IMG/VR virus record: IMGVR_UViG_3300035670_000342
Span: 1 to 47,904 of that record
Origin: a virus
Strand: one strand, 5' to 3'
DNA length: 47,904 bases
The notes beneath the pieces are model-generated. The model was not told the origin of the DNA, did not search any database, and saw only the letters and a list, made by a program, of their open reading frames with translations. Made by a program: the position numbers and the translations under genes. Below, piece after piece: positions 6,376 through 13,058 of this stretch. Every line of letters starts with the position of its first letter. The stretch's first letter is position 1.

Positions 6376-7163
6376 CGGTTCCTCCGTTTTTTCTCCGCGT
6401 CCCGCCTATCCAGTTCCTTCGCGTGATTCTCCATAGTTACCAGCCATTGCCCAAACTTCTGCGGATCGGTGGCTGTAACGAGGCTTTGCGGCGTACCAGC
6501 AAGGGCGTCTTTGTGACGCGCCCAACAGTACACACTATCAACCTGATGGGCTTTGTAGCCACGGCGTAGGAGTTCACAGAGTTGGCCGTGTACCTGCTGA
6601 CGGTTAATGTCCAACGGAGCAAGCCCGAACCGCTCCATCCCTTTCCTGAGAAGGTCACGGGCAGCGGCCTGCTGGTCAACTGTCAGGGCAGGGAGGTCAT
6701 CGGCATCCGTCGAAGGTATGCGGCTCGGCAATTCAACCCTGCCGGCATCCTCCCCCTGCACCCCCTCCTTGTCTTTGTCCTTGTCTTTGTCTTTGTCCTT
6801 GTCCTGTACCCTATCTGATAGGGTATCTGATAACCTATCTGATAGCCTATGGCGTTCAATCAGCTCCAAAACGTGGTTATGCGCTCGACACTCACTAGAA
6901 AGCCGCCCGTACTGGAACGCGATAAAGCCCACAATCCAAACTTTGCCGCACTCCAAAACCTGTACCCTGCCGTTGAAAGCCTGTAGGTCGCTTGCGCAGA
7001 CTGGTTCACCGATTTGAAAACTTGCCAGCCCCCAATCAGCCTCCCAAACTCCTGCGGCATCGCACTTGTTACGAAGGTATTCCCACAGACACTTGTGCTT
7101 TAACGACAGTTGCCTGTACCAGGGTTTATCGTGCATTGCCGTATCCACAAATCGCTTTGCCAT
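6372..7163 (-). CDS. Phage replication initiator, O/DnaD-like (263 aa)
   Basis: The N-terminal Trp-Tyr-Arg...Leu-Trp-Glu-Tyr-Leu pattern, with Ala-Gly-Val-Trp and a Gly-Lys-Val-Trp-Ile turn, is the winged-helix start of phage O/DnaD-like initiators. A low-complexity linker follows (Leu-Ser-Asp-x repeats, then six Asp-Lys repeats). A C-terminal helical domain would bind the host helicase loader or helicase. ATG 7163 has GGAG upstream; the longer open frame runs through the structured leader and is rejected. The linker DNA holds three tandem 12-bp iterons (6812-6847), as in the lambda O gene where the origin lies inside the coding region. Confidence 0.75.
   Translation of the reverse strand: MAKRFVDTAMHDKPWYRQLSLKHKCLWEYLRNKCDAAGVWEADWGLASFQIGEPVCASDLQAFNGRVQVLECGKVWIVGFIAFQYGRLSSECRAHNHVLELIERHRLSDRLSDTLSDRVQDKDKDKDKDKDKEGVQGEDAGRVELPSRIPSTDADDLPALTVDQQAAARDLLRKGMERFGLAPLDINRQQVHGQLCELLRRGYKAHQVDSVYCWARHKDALAGTPQSLVTATDPQKFGQWLVTMENHAKELDRRDAEKKRRNR
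6769..6804 (-). repeat. Asp-Lys codon repeat
   Basis: Hexamer repeats (TTGTCT/TTGTCC on the + strand) encode six Asp-Lys pairs in the linker of the replication initiator. Such charged repeats are usual in this protein family. Confidence 0.8.
6812..6847. repeat. Three 12-bp tandem iterons, candidate origin core
   Basis: TATCTGATA occurs at 6812, 6824 and 6836 with an exact 12-bp period. Each copy is palindromic around its centre (TATC-T-GATA). They lie in the middle of the replication initiator gene, where they encode Leu-Ser-Asp-x. This matches the iteron-in-initiator origin design known from lambdoid phages. Confidence 0.6.
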
Positions 7164-7175
7164 CGCTAACACTCC

Positions 7176-7280
7176 AAAGAAAAAGCCCCCACCAGCCAGA
7201 GAATGCAGTCGGCGAGAAGCCGATGCGTGCCGGATAACCGGCGGCCAGTGGGGGCAAATTCTTGGTTGTTCTGCATTCTC
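7176..7280 (-). promoter_or_regulatory. Structured leader with terminator and competing stem
   Basis: On the minus-strand RNA a 13-bp stem forms between 7255-7243 and 7197-7185 and is followed by UUUUUCUUU (7184-7176). It is continuous only on this strand, where two positions become G-U pairs. It encloses GCCGG-UUAU-CCGGC (7242-7229) and UCGGC-UUCUC-GCCGA (7223-7209). A second perfect 10-bp stem (7280-7271 with 7208-7199) crosses it, so the two form a pseudoknot or exclude each other. The initiator start codon lies 13 nt after the U tract. This looks like an attenuator. Confidence 0.65.
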
Positions 7281-7294
7281 ACCTTCAATTGTGG

Positions 7295-7300
7295 TGTCAA
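7295..7300 (-). promoter_or_regulatory. Consensus -35 box TTGACA upstream of the initiator leader
   Basis: TTGACA is read on the minus strand. The hexamer 17 bp downstream (AATGCA) is a poor -10, so promoter activity is uncertain. If used, the transcript would begin near 7265 and lack the 5' arm of the competing stem. Confidence 0.35.
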
Positions 7301-7335
7301 CTACAGACGACCCACGGGTGAAAACCTGTCCTTTA

Positions 7336-7545
7336 TCACAGCAACGTACCTCGCATCGTATGTAGGCTCCGCTCAAACTCGTCTTGTGCGGGCTGGCCGT
7401 GCTCGATAAGCCAATTCTCACAAGCCAGTTTCAACTTGTCCCACCGTATCCCGTCACGGTGGCCGCTCGGATCATCGCCAAGTACACCGCGCTTGCCGCT
7501 GAATTGCTGACAGGCTCCTGACATCATGCGAGTGCGGTATTTCAT
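7336..7545 (-). CDS. Unknown early protein (69 aa)
   Basis: Starts at ATG 7545, overlapping the stop of the preceding gene (ATGA). It has a basic N-terminus, Gly-Asp-Asp-Pro-Ser-Gly-His in the middle and a C-terminal helix. No family is recognised. It ends about 80 bp before the structured leader of the replication initiator. Confidence 0.55.
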   Translation of the reverse strand: MKYRTRMMSGACQQFSGKRGVLGDDPSGHRDGIRWDKLKLACENWLIEHGQPAQDEFERSLHTMRGTLL

Positions 7546-7721
7546 TGCCGCACCCCAAGCACGACAATGGCCTTGATCCAATAGTAGGCCGCGATAATCG
7601 TCGGCGTGCTAATGACAATCCCCCAAAAGACAGCAGCACCCCAAGTCATACCCTCGGCACGGCGGCGGTTGCGGTTCAACGTCTCCAAGTCCCAATCATC
7701 TTCTCGGCGTGATGTGCTCAC
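7542..7721 (-). CDS. Small membrane protein (59 aa)
   Basis: GTG 7721 overlaps the stop of the upstream gene as GTGA and follows a clear GGAGGAG site. A charged N-terminal half (residues 1-24) precedes a hydrophobic segment (about 26-57) long enough for one or two membrane passes. The topology is probably N-in. It could be an early inner-membrane protein such as a superinfection-exclusion factor, but nothing in the sequence proves it. Confidence 0.65.
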   Translation of the reverse strand: MSTSRREDDWDLETLNRNRRRAEGMTWGAAVFWGIVISTPTIIAAYYWIKAIVVLGVRQ

Positions 7722-8620
7722 TTTGCTCCTCCTTGTTGTGGGTTGACTGCATAAACGTAGAAAATTCCGTTGATGACACTGTGCAAGCAGTAGCCCTTTC
7801 GCCACACTTCCATGCGGGATTCAGCGTGTTTTAAGTTCTTTTGCATTGTCGGCAAGTCGGCTACAGTTAAACAGATAGCCATCAATGCAGCATCCCTCGC
7901 CGCATCCCACGCCGCATACCACGCCGCATACCACGCCGCATCCCTCGCCGCATTGCTCGCCGCATCCCTCGCCGCATACCACGCCGCATCCCTCGCCGCA
8001 TACCACGCCGCAGCCCTCGCCGCAGCCCTCGCCGAACCCCACGCCGCATCCCACGCCGCATACCACGCCGCATCCCCCGCCGCATCCTCCGCCGAACCCC
8101 ACGCCGCATCCCACGCCGCATACCACGCCGCATACCACGCCGCATCACCCGCCGCATACTTCGCCGCATACCACGCCGCATCCCCCGCCGCATTGCTCGC
8201 CGCATCCCTAGCCGCATCCCTAGCCGCCAAAATATTATCGGCGTAAAAAACCTTCCAAGATGGGTCGGCATTGCCGTCAGGCTTACACCACCGAAAATCT
8301 TTGAGCATTTCAATATGGCTAATCGTTCTAGCCCACCATTGCGGCGCTTCCACCTCTCTCAACAGCCGCGCCGCCCGACACACGCACTTGTCACCCTCCC
8401 AACCGCCGATCTCTTTAGCCTCGGCCTCATAAACAGTCATGCCGAACTTTGCCCAACGTGAATAAGGCGCTGTCGTTAGGTGGATGCCGCGTGAGCAGAT
8501 ACGCAACTCCCCGCTGACGGTTTGCCATTTGCCGGGCTTTCCGTTTTTTGGCAATGACCACTTCATATTTCCGCCATGACAGGACTTGCCATCGACAAGC
8601 ACCTTGTAAAGCGTGTTCAT
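7718..8620 (-). CDS. DUF7666-like protein with long Ala-Ala-x-x repeat (300 aa)
   Basis: Residues 1-95 show the pattern of a small phage/bacterial domain (Ile-Cys-Ser-Arg-Gly-Ile-His-Leu, then Tyr-Glu-Ala-Glu-Ala-Lys-Glu-Ile, then Cys-Val-Cys-Arg-Ala-Ala) that I associate with DUF7666. Residues 131-246 are about 29 tandem tetrapeptides of the form Trp/Arg-x-Ala-Ala, with Trp-Tyr, Trp-Asp, Arg-Asp or Ser-Asn in the variable places. This should form a regular helical rod or solenoid. A normal C-terminus (247-300) follows. The ribosome binding site is GGAG, and the gene follows the structured RNA region. Function unknown. Confidence 0.7.
   Translation of the reverse strand: MNTLYKVLVDGKSCHGGNMKWSLPKNGKPGKWQTVSGELRICSRGIHLTTAPYSRWAKFGMTVYEAEAKEIGGWEGDKCVCRAARLLREVEAPQWWARTISHIEMLKDFRWCKPDGNADPSWKVFYADNILAARDAARDAASNAAGDAAWYAAKYAAGDAAWYAAWYAAWDAAWGSAEDAAGDAAWYAAWDAAWGSARAAARAAAWYAARDAAWYAARDAASNAARDAAWYAAWYAAWDAARDAALMAICLTVADLPTMQKNLKHAESRMEVWRKGYCLHSVINGIFYVYAVNPQQGGAK
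7883..8230 (-). repeat. 12-bp tandem array encoding Ala-Ala-x-x
   Basis: About 29 units of 12 bp (on the + strand variants of GCCGCATACCAC) keep several frames open on both strands, which explains the apparent overlapping open frames. The array is variable in sequence but constant in period, a substrate for slippage or recombination. Confidence 0.9.
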
Positions 8621-8693
8621 CTTCTCATCTTCTCCGGGTCGTCACAGTGACCTCCGTTGGTTGTGGTTTGGTTTGCGAAAGTATTGCGCCCGC

Positions 8694-9266
8694 CGCGTGA
8701 ATCCTTACCCTTTCGGGTGTCTAGGTAGTCGCTAGCGCCTTCACGCGCTTCGCCCTGCTGCAAGCCAGCCGTCGCCGGCTCATCGCCATTGAAGCACGGG
8801 CTATCGGTCGGCACAGACACGGACGCAAAAAGATTGCAGGCGAGCGCGGCGTTACTGCGCACTCGTGCCGCCCCGATAGGCAATCGCTTGCCTAGTGGCT
8901 TTAACGCCACCGCCTGAGTGCTTGCTTTCCCGCCTGCAACTGAAAACAACCCCGCTGGTGAGTGAGTGTTTGGTCGCTTGGTTTTGGGAACAAGGATTGC
9001 GGTGGAGAAGCACCGCATCGCGGGGTGTAGAGTTGCTACAGAAATTGCGTATTCAGTTGATTGTTCACCATGCGCCCTACAGGGGTGAACTCCTGCCCCA
9101 ACCGTTGACGTTCTCATATCAGGTTAAGGAGTTCACCCCCTCCCGGCGGTTGAACCCCTCAACGACATTGGAAATAGAGCAGGCGCGGGCACTCGGTAGG
9201 TCTGTGACAACGCTCTGAGTGTTTAGCCCCGCGCCTGCAAAGTTGGTTTGATTCAGCGTTGTCACA
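8694..9266 (-). ncRNA. Large structured non-coding RNA (about 570-620 nt), candidate
   Basis: The minus strand folds into many perfect helices. They are 9266-9255/9214-9203 (12 bp), 9238-9228/9189-9179 (11 bp, crossing the first: pseudoknot), 9139-9127/9094-9082 (13 bp), 9059-9052/8944-8937 (8), 9026-9020/8955-8949 (7), 9017-9011/9004-8998 (7), 8893-8888/8883-8878 (6, loop GCGA), 8879-8873/8807-8801 (7), 8865-8858/8848-8841 (8 with one G-U), 8780-8776/8771-8767 (5, loop GCGA), 8747-8740/8701-8694 (8) and 8718-8715/8710-8707 (4, loop GAAA). Three GNRA loops and the G-U pair exist only on the minus strand. No convincing protein is encoded. Size and ornament resemble phage giant RNAs such as ROOL or GOLLD, but I cannot assign a class. 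attP arm sites are an alternative for part of it. Confidence 0.7.
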
Positions 9267-9271
9267 ATTTC

Positions 9272-9300
9272 AACCTAGTGAATCCGTTCTTCTGTTTCAA
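9272..9300 (-). promoter_or_regulatory. Promoter candidate for the structured RNA
   Basis: TTGAAA (9300-9295), 17 bp and TAGGTT (9277-9272) on the minus strand predict a start near 9265, which is the first base of the first long helix. The -10 is weak, so confidence is moderate. Confidence 0.4.
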
Positions 9301-9309
9301 GGATTATTT

Positions 9310-10152
9310 TCACGACAGCACCATTTTCTCCGCCTCGGCGCGGCTGTGCTCGCTCAAGACGTGCGCGTATATCCGCAGCACGATGGAAGGGTCCCGGTGC
9401 CCCAGCCATGACGATACGACATTCGGCGGCACGCCCCGGCGTAATGCTTCGGTGGCAAAGAAATGCCGGAACGTGTGATTGGTGAACCTCGGGAAGCCGC
9501 CCATAAGTCGCGCAGCATCCAATCCTTTCTTGGCCGAATTGACGGAGAAAATATAACCTGTAGTCGTCAACGGACGCAAGCGTTCCAGAAGTTTCCGGGC
9601 GCTCGGGAACAACGGGGTCCGCAGGTCATCGCCGTTCTTGCGGTCGCGGAACATGATCTCGCCCCGCTCAAAGTCGATGTCGTTCCAGAGAATCAACCGG
9701 GCTTCCGAGACGCGGCAACCGGTAGAACCCATAAATTCCACCAAGTCCGCCTCACGGGGAAACTTGTTCTCGCGGAGCCATTGCAGGATCCGCCCATAAG
9801 TCGCCATGTTCGGTACTTTCAAATCCAGTTTCCCGACCCGCACCCTACGGATGATCGCCGCCGGGCAGGTCGTGTACCCGTCCCGCTCGGCCTCGGTCAG
9901 GATGGATTGCACTACCTGAGCCTCGATGTTGTAGGATCGCGGTTTCAGTTCGGCACTACGCCGCTTGCACCACTCGGAAACATCGTTGGCGGTGAGCCGG
10001 TCTAGCCGGCAATACCCGAACGCTTTTTCAAGCTGGAGCAGGACGTAGCGGTAGCGTTCCATCGTGCCGGGTTTAATGGTGGCTTCCCGGCGGGACAGCC
10101 AGAGCCGCCCATAAGTGTGCAGCATCATCGGTTTATTTGTGGTGGCAATCAT
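9310..10152 (-). CDS. int: Tyrosine recombinase / integrase (280 aa)
   Basis: The catalytic set is visible: Arg147 in Thr-Gly-Cys-Arg-Val-Ser-Glu, Lys172 region, His226-x-x-Arg229, His252 in Leu-Gly-His-Arg and Tyr262. Residues 8-90 form the SAM-like core-binding domain. It should integrate and, with a helper, excise the phage genome. ATG 10152 is used (AAAGGA upstream, ATGA overlap with the preceding gene); the open frame extends further but without a start signal. An attachment site would be expected close by, most likely in the 8621-9309 interval. Confidence 0.9.
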   Translation of the reverse strand: MIATTNKPMMLHTYGRLWLSRREATIKPGTMERYRYVLLQLEKAFGYCRLDRLTANDVSEWCKRRSAELKPRSYNIEAQVVQSILTEAERDGYTTCPAAIIRRVRVGKLDLKVPNMATYGRILQWLRENKFPREADLVEFMGSTGCRVSEARLILWNDIDFERGEIMFRDRKNGDDLRTPLFPSARKLLERLRPLTTTGYIFSVNSAKKGLDAARLMGGFPRFTNHTFRHFFATEALRRGVPPNVVSSWLGHRDPSIVLRIYAHVLSEHSRAEAEKMVLS

Positions 10153-10310
10153 TTCAGTCCTTTCACGGTTTTTCGGATTCTCCCGGCTTCCGCCAGAAGT
10201 TCCCGGTTGCGGTCGGTTCGGCGCGAATTGCTTTCCTTGTCGTTGTACTCCGCCAAAGCCACGGCCATGTCCTCGATCAGCTTGATGATTTGGGATTGTG
10301 TGTCGCTCAT
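10149..10310 (-). CDS. Small helical protein coupled to the integrase (53 aa)
   Basis: Starts at ATG 10310, overlapping the previous stop, and ends in a TGA that overlaps the integrase ATG. It is helical and charged, with many Glu, Arg and Asn residues. It could be a recombination accessory factor because of its position, but no helix-turn-helix is evident. Confidence 0.6.
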   Translation of the reverse strand: MSDTQSQIIKLIEDMAVALAEYNDKESNSRRTDRNRELLAEAGRIRKTVKGLK

Positions 10311-10684
10311 ATCTCGACCCCTTCCCGTGAGAGTTCTCGACCGAGTTCGATGATCTTCCGCAATAGCTCACGTTCCTCCGCCCCGACCGGCAGCACGCCC
10401 CGCTTGCCTTGCAATCCGATATACTCAAAAAGAGTACGGATTAACAGGCTGGCGGTTTCCTCGACGTGTTCCGCAGTCGGTGGGACGGGTTCTTTCAGTC
10501 CCGCCACGGCGTCCGCTATGCCCTTGCGGTGATGGGCGGGCGGTCGCCAGGGTTCGCCCCGGCTGGCGGGATCGGCGCTCGGCTCGGGTTCGCCCTCCAT
10601 AAGTTTGCGAAACTCAGGGTTACGCTCCAGCACCGTCCCGCTCATTCCGTGGATACCTTGCAGTTCTTTCAGTGGAATGCCCAT
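10307..10684 (-). CDS. Unknown protein upstream of integrase (125 aa)
   Basis: ATG 10684 follows the GGAAAGGT-type ribosome binding site shared by genes in this block. It has a polar, Pro-rich middle and a C-terminal helix of Glu/Arg/Leu heptads. No family is recognised. It is the first gene after the terminator at 10776-10861, so this three-gene unit ending with the integrase probably has its own promoter. Confidence 0.6.
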   Translation of the reverse strand: MGIPLKELQGIHGMSGTVLERNPEFRKLMEGEPEPSADPASRGEPWRPPAHHRKGIADAVAGLKEPVPPTAEHVEETASLLIRTLFEYIGLQGKRGVLPVGAEERELLRKIIELGRELSREGVEI

Positions 10685-10775
10685 GTCTTTACCTTTCCCG
10701 CCACCACAATGCCCCGCGTTGCGCGTATTAGCCCCGTGGTGACGTTTGTTTGTTGTTCGGGTGTCATAACCCAGT

Positions 10776-10861
10776 TCTAAAAATCCCCGTCCCGCCGGTC
10801 GATGTTGCGCCATATTTAGCCGCAGACAATCGGCAAGGTCGGCGCACCGGCGGGAACGGGG
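10776..10861 (-). terminator. Rho-independent terminator of the clamp operon
   Basis: On the minus strand a 15-bp stem with one bulged base (10861-10846 with 10799-10785) is followed by ATTTTTAG. The loop contains nested stems at 10846-10841/10811-10806 and 10834-10831/10822-10819. It closes the operon that runs from 13783 to 10906. Confidence 0.75.
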
Positions 10862-10905
10862 GGAATTGTGTTGTGGTTGTGAACATCGTTACCTTGTGAG
10901 TTGGG

Positions 10906-11229
10906 CTATTCCCCTCCCGTGGCTTTGGCGATGGCTCGCTTTGCTTGGTCGTAGTTTACCGCCTTGCAAAGCCAATTATGCGCCCCGCATTGCGCGGTCG
11001 TGTCCGTGTGCATTGCGTCAATAGCTTCCACCACATCCCGCAATGCCGCCAAAAGCTCAGGAGCAGCGGCTATTAGTCGCGTGTTGGCAATGTGTTCCTC
11101 GCGAAACAGCATACACGGGATCATGTCGGCAACTTGTTCACCCTTTGGCCCGTACACAATCGGCCCCGGTCTCATTCCAATATGCCACGGCCCCGGCGTA
11201 TGTTGCGCCTTATGTTGTCTTGTTGTCAT
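10906..11229 (-). CDS. Phage protein of the His-Thr-Pro-Gly-Pro-Trp family (107 aa)
   Basis: The N-terminal His-Thr-Pro-Gly-Pro-Trp and the central Ala-Asn-Thr-Arg-Leu-Ile-Ala-Ala-Ala-Pro-Glu-Leu-Leu-Ala-Ala-Leu are the signature of a small protein found in many phage early operons; its function is not known. ATG 11229 follows GGAAAGGT, itself preceded directly by a 5-bp hairpin (11243-11256). Confidence 0.75.
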   Translation of the reverse strand: MTTRQHKAQHTPGPWHIGMRPGPIVYGPKGEQVADMIPCMLFREEHIANTRLIAAAPELLAALRDVVEAIDAMHTDTTAQCGAHNWLCKAVNYDQAKRAIAKATGGE

Positions 11230-11234
11230 CTTGT

Positions 11235-11323
11235 ACCTTTCCGAGCCTGTAGGCTCTACGGTTAGCGTCATGCTAACCCCTGTAGGGTGCCGGCAGTGTT
11301 ACCCGCCGGCACCGTGGCAGGGG
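11235..11323 (-). promoter_or_regulatory. Structured 5' leader with hairpin-SD cassette
   Basis: GGAAAGGT (11242-11235) directly follows GAGCC-TACA-GGCTC (11256-11243). Further upstream are GTTAGC/GCTAAC (11261-11277), a 9-bp stem GGTGCCGGC/GCCGGCACC (11286-11313) and an outer CCCCTG/CAGGGG (11277-11323). There is no T tract, so this is a leader or processing structure rather than a terminator. Confidence 0.55.
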
Positions 11324-12463
11324 CTAGTTCAACCGTATCGGCATGATAACTTCCAACTGCGCTACATTGTCCGCCACCACAACGCCAGGGTCACGCTCAT
11401 CGTCACCCAGCCGCAACTCGATTTCCTCGCAGTCGTGACTTTTCACGGCATCGGCTAGGAAATTCGGGTTGAAAGCAATCACGCCCGGCACTTTGCCGGT
11501 TATCGTGACTGCAATTTCCAGCTTGGCGAAATCGGCATTCTCTCCCATGACCGTCAACTCGCAGCAGTTGGAGAATGCCAGCTTCACGGTCGGGGCTTTT
11601 TGGGAGCATAGCGGCAGCAGCGTTGCCAGCGCCCCGAGCAACGCCACGCGGTTAAACCGCGCAACGCCCTTGTGCTCGGTCGGAATCACGCACTGATAGT
11701 TCGGATATTGCCCCTCGATCAACTTGGTCCTGATTTCCACCGGCACAATCACAGCCTTTTTGCCTTTCCCCGTGATTGTCTCGAAGGTGAACTTGGCGGC
11801 ATTGCGGACTGCCACAAGGTCCACTTGCAACTGGACCAAGCCGGTGCCGGTTAGCAACGCCAAGAGCTTTTCAACCGTATCGCTTGGCAGAATGATCGAA
11901 AAGTTTTCACCCCCCGAACAAACCGTGTCGAAATAAACCAAGCGCCGGCCATCGATGGCAACGGCGCGCAGTTGCGTGTCTTTCCGTTCCAAGTAAACAC
12001 CGTTCAAGACAAACCGGGTTTCGTCGTCGCTTTGCGCGTGTTGAACCCGGCGGAGCAAGTTCGCCAAATCAGCTTGAGGGATTGTCATTTCCCGGCTGGG
12101 TTTCAGCTCCGGTTCAACCGGATAATCCGCCGCCGCAAACGTGTCCGCCGCCATTGTCATTACCCCGCTGGCAATGCTCATTCGGAGTGGGTCCGCCGTG
12201 TCTAACGTCACGACACAGTTACAGCCCTTAACGGCATCGGCTAGGCGCTTGGCGTCAACGCAAGTCGCGCCAGGGTCCGCCACGTCCGCCGGCAGTTGAC
12301 CAGTTAGCGTGCAATCCAAGTCCGTTGCTTGGAATTGCATTGCGCCATTAGTGGCGGTCATGCGAATTGCGCCAAGGATCGGCAGGACCGGACGGCGCTC
12401 GGCGAACCGTTTACCAAGCACGGCCATTGCCGCCATGTTTTGAGTTGTCATCGTTGCTTTCAT
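11324..12463 (-). CDS. dnaN: DNA polymerase III beta subunit, sliding clamp (379 aa)
   Basis: The three-domain clamp pattern is clear. There is Arg-Pro-Val-Leu-Pro-Ile-Leu near residue 26, Phe-Val-Leu-Asn-Gly-Val-Tyr-Leu-Glu in domain 2, Ala-Ile-Asp-Gly-Arg-Arg-Leu-Val, Glu-Gly-Gln-Tyr-Pro-Asn-Tyr at the domain 2/3 border, and an Ile-Met-Pro-Ile-Arg-Leu end. The length fits the bacterial family. It would ring the DNA and tether a polymerase, probably the host's since no polymerase is seen here. ATG 12463 has GGAAAGGT upstream, preceded by a hairpin (12479-12492). Confidence 0.9.
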   Translation of the reverse strand: MKATMTTQNMAAMAVLGKRFAERRPVLPILGAIRMTATNGAMQFQATDLDCTLTGQLPADVADPGATCVDAKRLADAVKGCNCVVTLDTADPLRMSIASGVMTMAADTFAAADYPVEPELKPSREMTIPQADLANLLRRVQHAQSDDETRFVLNGVYLERKDTQLRAVAIDGRRLVYFDTVCSGGENFSIILPSDTVEKLLALLTGTGLVQLQVDLVAVRNAAKFTFETITGKGKKAVIVPVEIRTKLIEGQYPNYQCVIPTEHKGVARFNRVALLGALATLLPLCSQKAPTVKLAFSNCCELTVMGENADFAKLEIAVTITGKVPGVIAFNPNFLADAVKSHDCEEIELRLGDDERDPGVVVADNVAQLEVIMPIRLN

Positions 12464-12470
12464 CTGTTTG

Positions 12471-12556
12471 ACCTTTCCGCCCATATTTGGGCTGTTATCG
12501 TGTTCGGGACCATCCCGGCCACGCTTGCCGGCACTGGCAACTCAGCCAATGCCGGC
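12471..12556 (-). promoter_or_regulatory. Hairpin-SD cassette before dnaN
   Basis: GCCCA-AATA-TGGGC (12492-12479) abuts GGAAAGGT (12478-12471), 7 nt before the start codon. Upstream, GCCGGCA and TGCCGGC (12527-12556) form a longer stem with an inner TGGC/GCCA pair. Confidence 0.55.
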
Positions 12557-12571
12557 TGGCGCGACGGCGGG

Positions 12572-13051
12572 CTAGTCGTTGACAACCGCTCGGGCTACTT
12601 CCTCCGCCGCGAACCACGCCAAGGCATTGGCAACTTGTGTGTCATCGTCTGTCAACCGTCCACCGTAAAGGCACCGGCTCACACTGGGCAACCACTCCCG
12701 CTTGGCTTGTTCCAGTTCGCGCTTTTGTTGTTCGGTTGTGACGCATACGCCACGCGAACCGCCAAGGCAGTTGAACCCAGCCACCATATCCGCCGGGTTT
12801 TCCCCGAGATCATCCGCCATGCGGTTTACCAGGTCCACAATGTCGGGCCGATGGGCTTTAAAGAATTTCACCGTATCAGCGTAATAAGTGAACCCGCAAA
12901 ACCCGCCATCGACGCCATAGTTGGCGATGTCCCGGCAGCTTTCCCGGGCGTCATCCCCTCCGCCAAGCTGGAGTAATACGGCCCGAATAAGCCGCGTAGG
13001 TATACCGGATCGCTCACTGATAATCTTGATTGTCTCGTGTTGTGTTGTCAT
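12572..13051 (-). CDS. DUF7222-like phage protein (159 aa)
   Basis: The central Gly-Val-Asp-Gly-Gly-Phe-Cys-Gly-Phe-Thr-Tyr-Tyr-Ala-Asp-Thr, followed by a helix with Phe-Phe-Lys-Ala-His-Arg, resembles a family of phage/plasmid proteins that I associate with DUF7222. Its role is unknown. The protein is acidic and soluble. Its leader carries the palindrome GCCCCTAGGGGC directly before GGAAAGGT. Confidence 0.55.
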   Translation of the reverse strand: MTTQHETIKIISERSGIPTRLIRAVLLQLGGGDDARESCRDIANYGVDGGFCGFTYYADTVKFFKAHRPDIVDLVNRMADDLGENPADMVAGFNCLGGSRGVCVTTEQQKRELEQAKREWLPSVSRCLYGGRLTDDDTQVANALAWFAAEEVARAVVND

Positions 13052-13058
13052 CGCATTA

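Noticed and set aside
7185-7255. tRNA-like element (71 nt, 7-bp acceptor-like stem)
   Set aside because: Arms do not fit: the T arm cannot pair, the T loop is absent, base 37 is wrong and a U tract follows instead of a CCA end. A terminator fold fits better.
6372-7421. Longer 349-aa form of the replication initiator
   Set aside because: The extra 86 codons run through the attenuator stem and lack a start signal. ATG 7163 has GGAG and matches the usual N-terminus of the family.
7883-8230. CRISPR array
   Set aside because: The repeats are contiguous 12-bp codon repeats without spacers and lie inside a coding frame.
7812-8313. Several open frames on both strands in the 12-bp array
   Set aside because: A repeat of 12 bp without stops keeps several frames open. 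Only the frame with a normal N-terminal domain and ribosome binding site (7718-8620) is accepted.
8617-9117. Leftward open frame of 166 codons
   Set aside because: It lies across the helices of the structured RNA, has no ribosome binding site, and its composition (low complexity, no domain pattern) does not look like protein. The helices and GNRA loops explain the region better.
8895-9218. Rightward open frame of 107 codons
   Set aside because: It is antisense to the structured RNA, has no ribosome binding site and runs against the operon.
9179-9266. HDV-like ribozyme or tRNA-derived attachment core
   Set aside because: The double-pseudoknot order of HDV is not met, and the GGTTTGATTC stretch lacks the conserved T-loop C. 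It is kept as part of the larger RNA.
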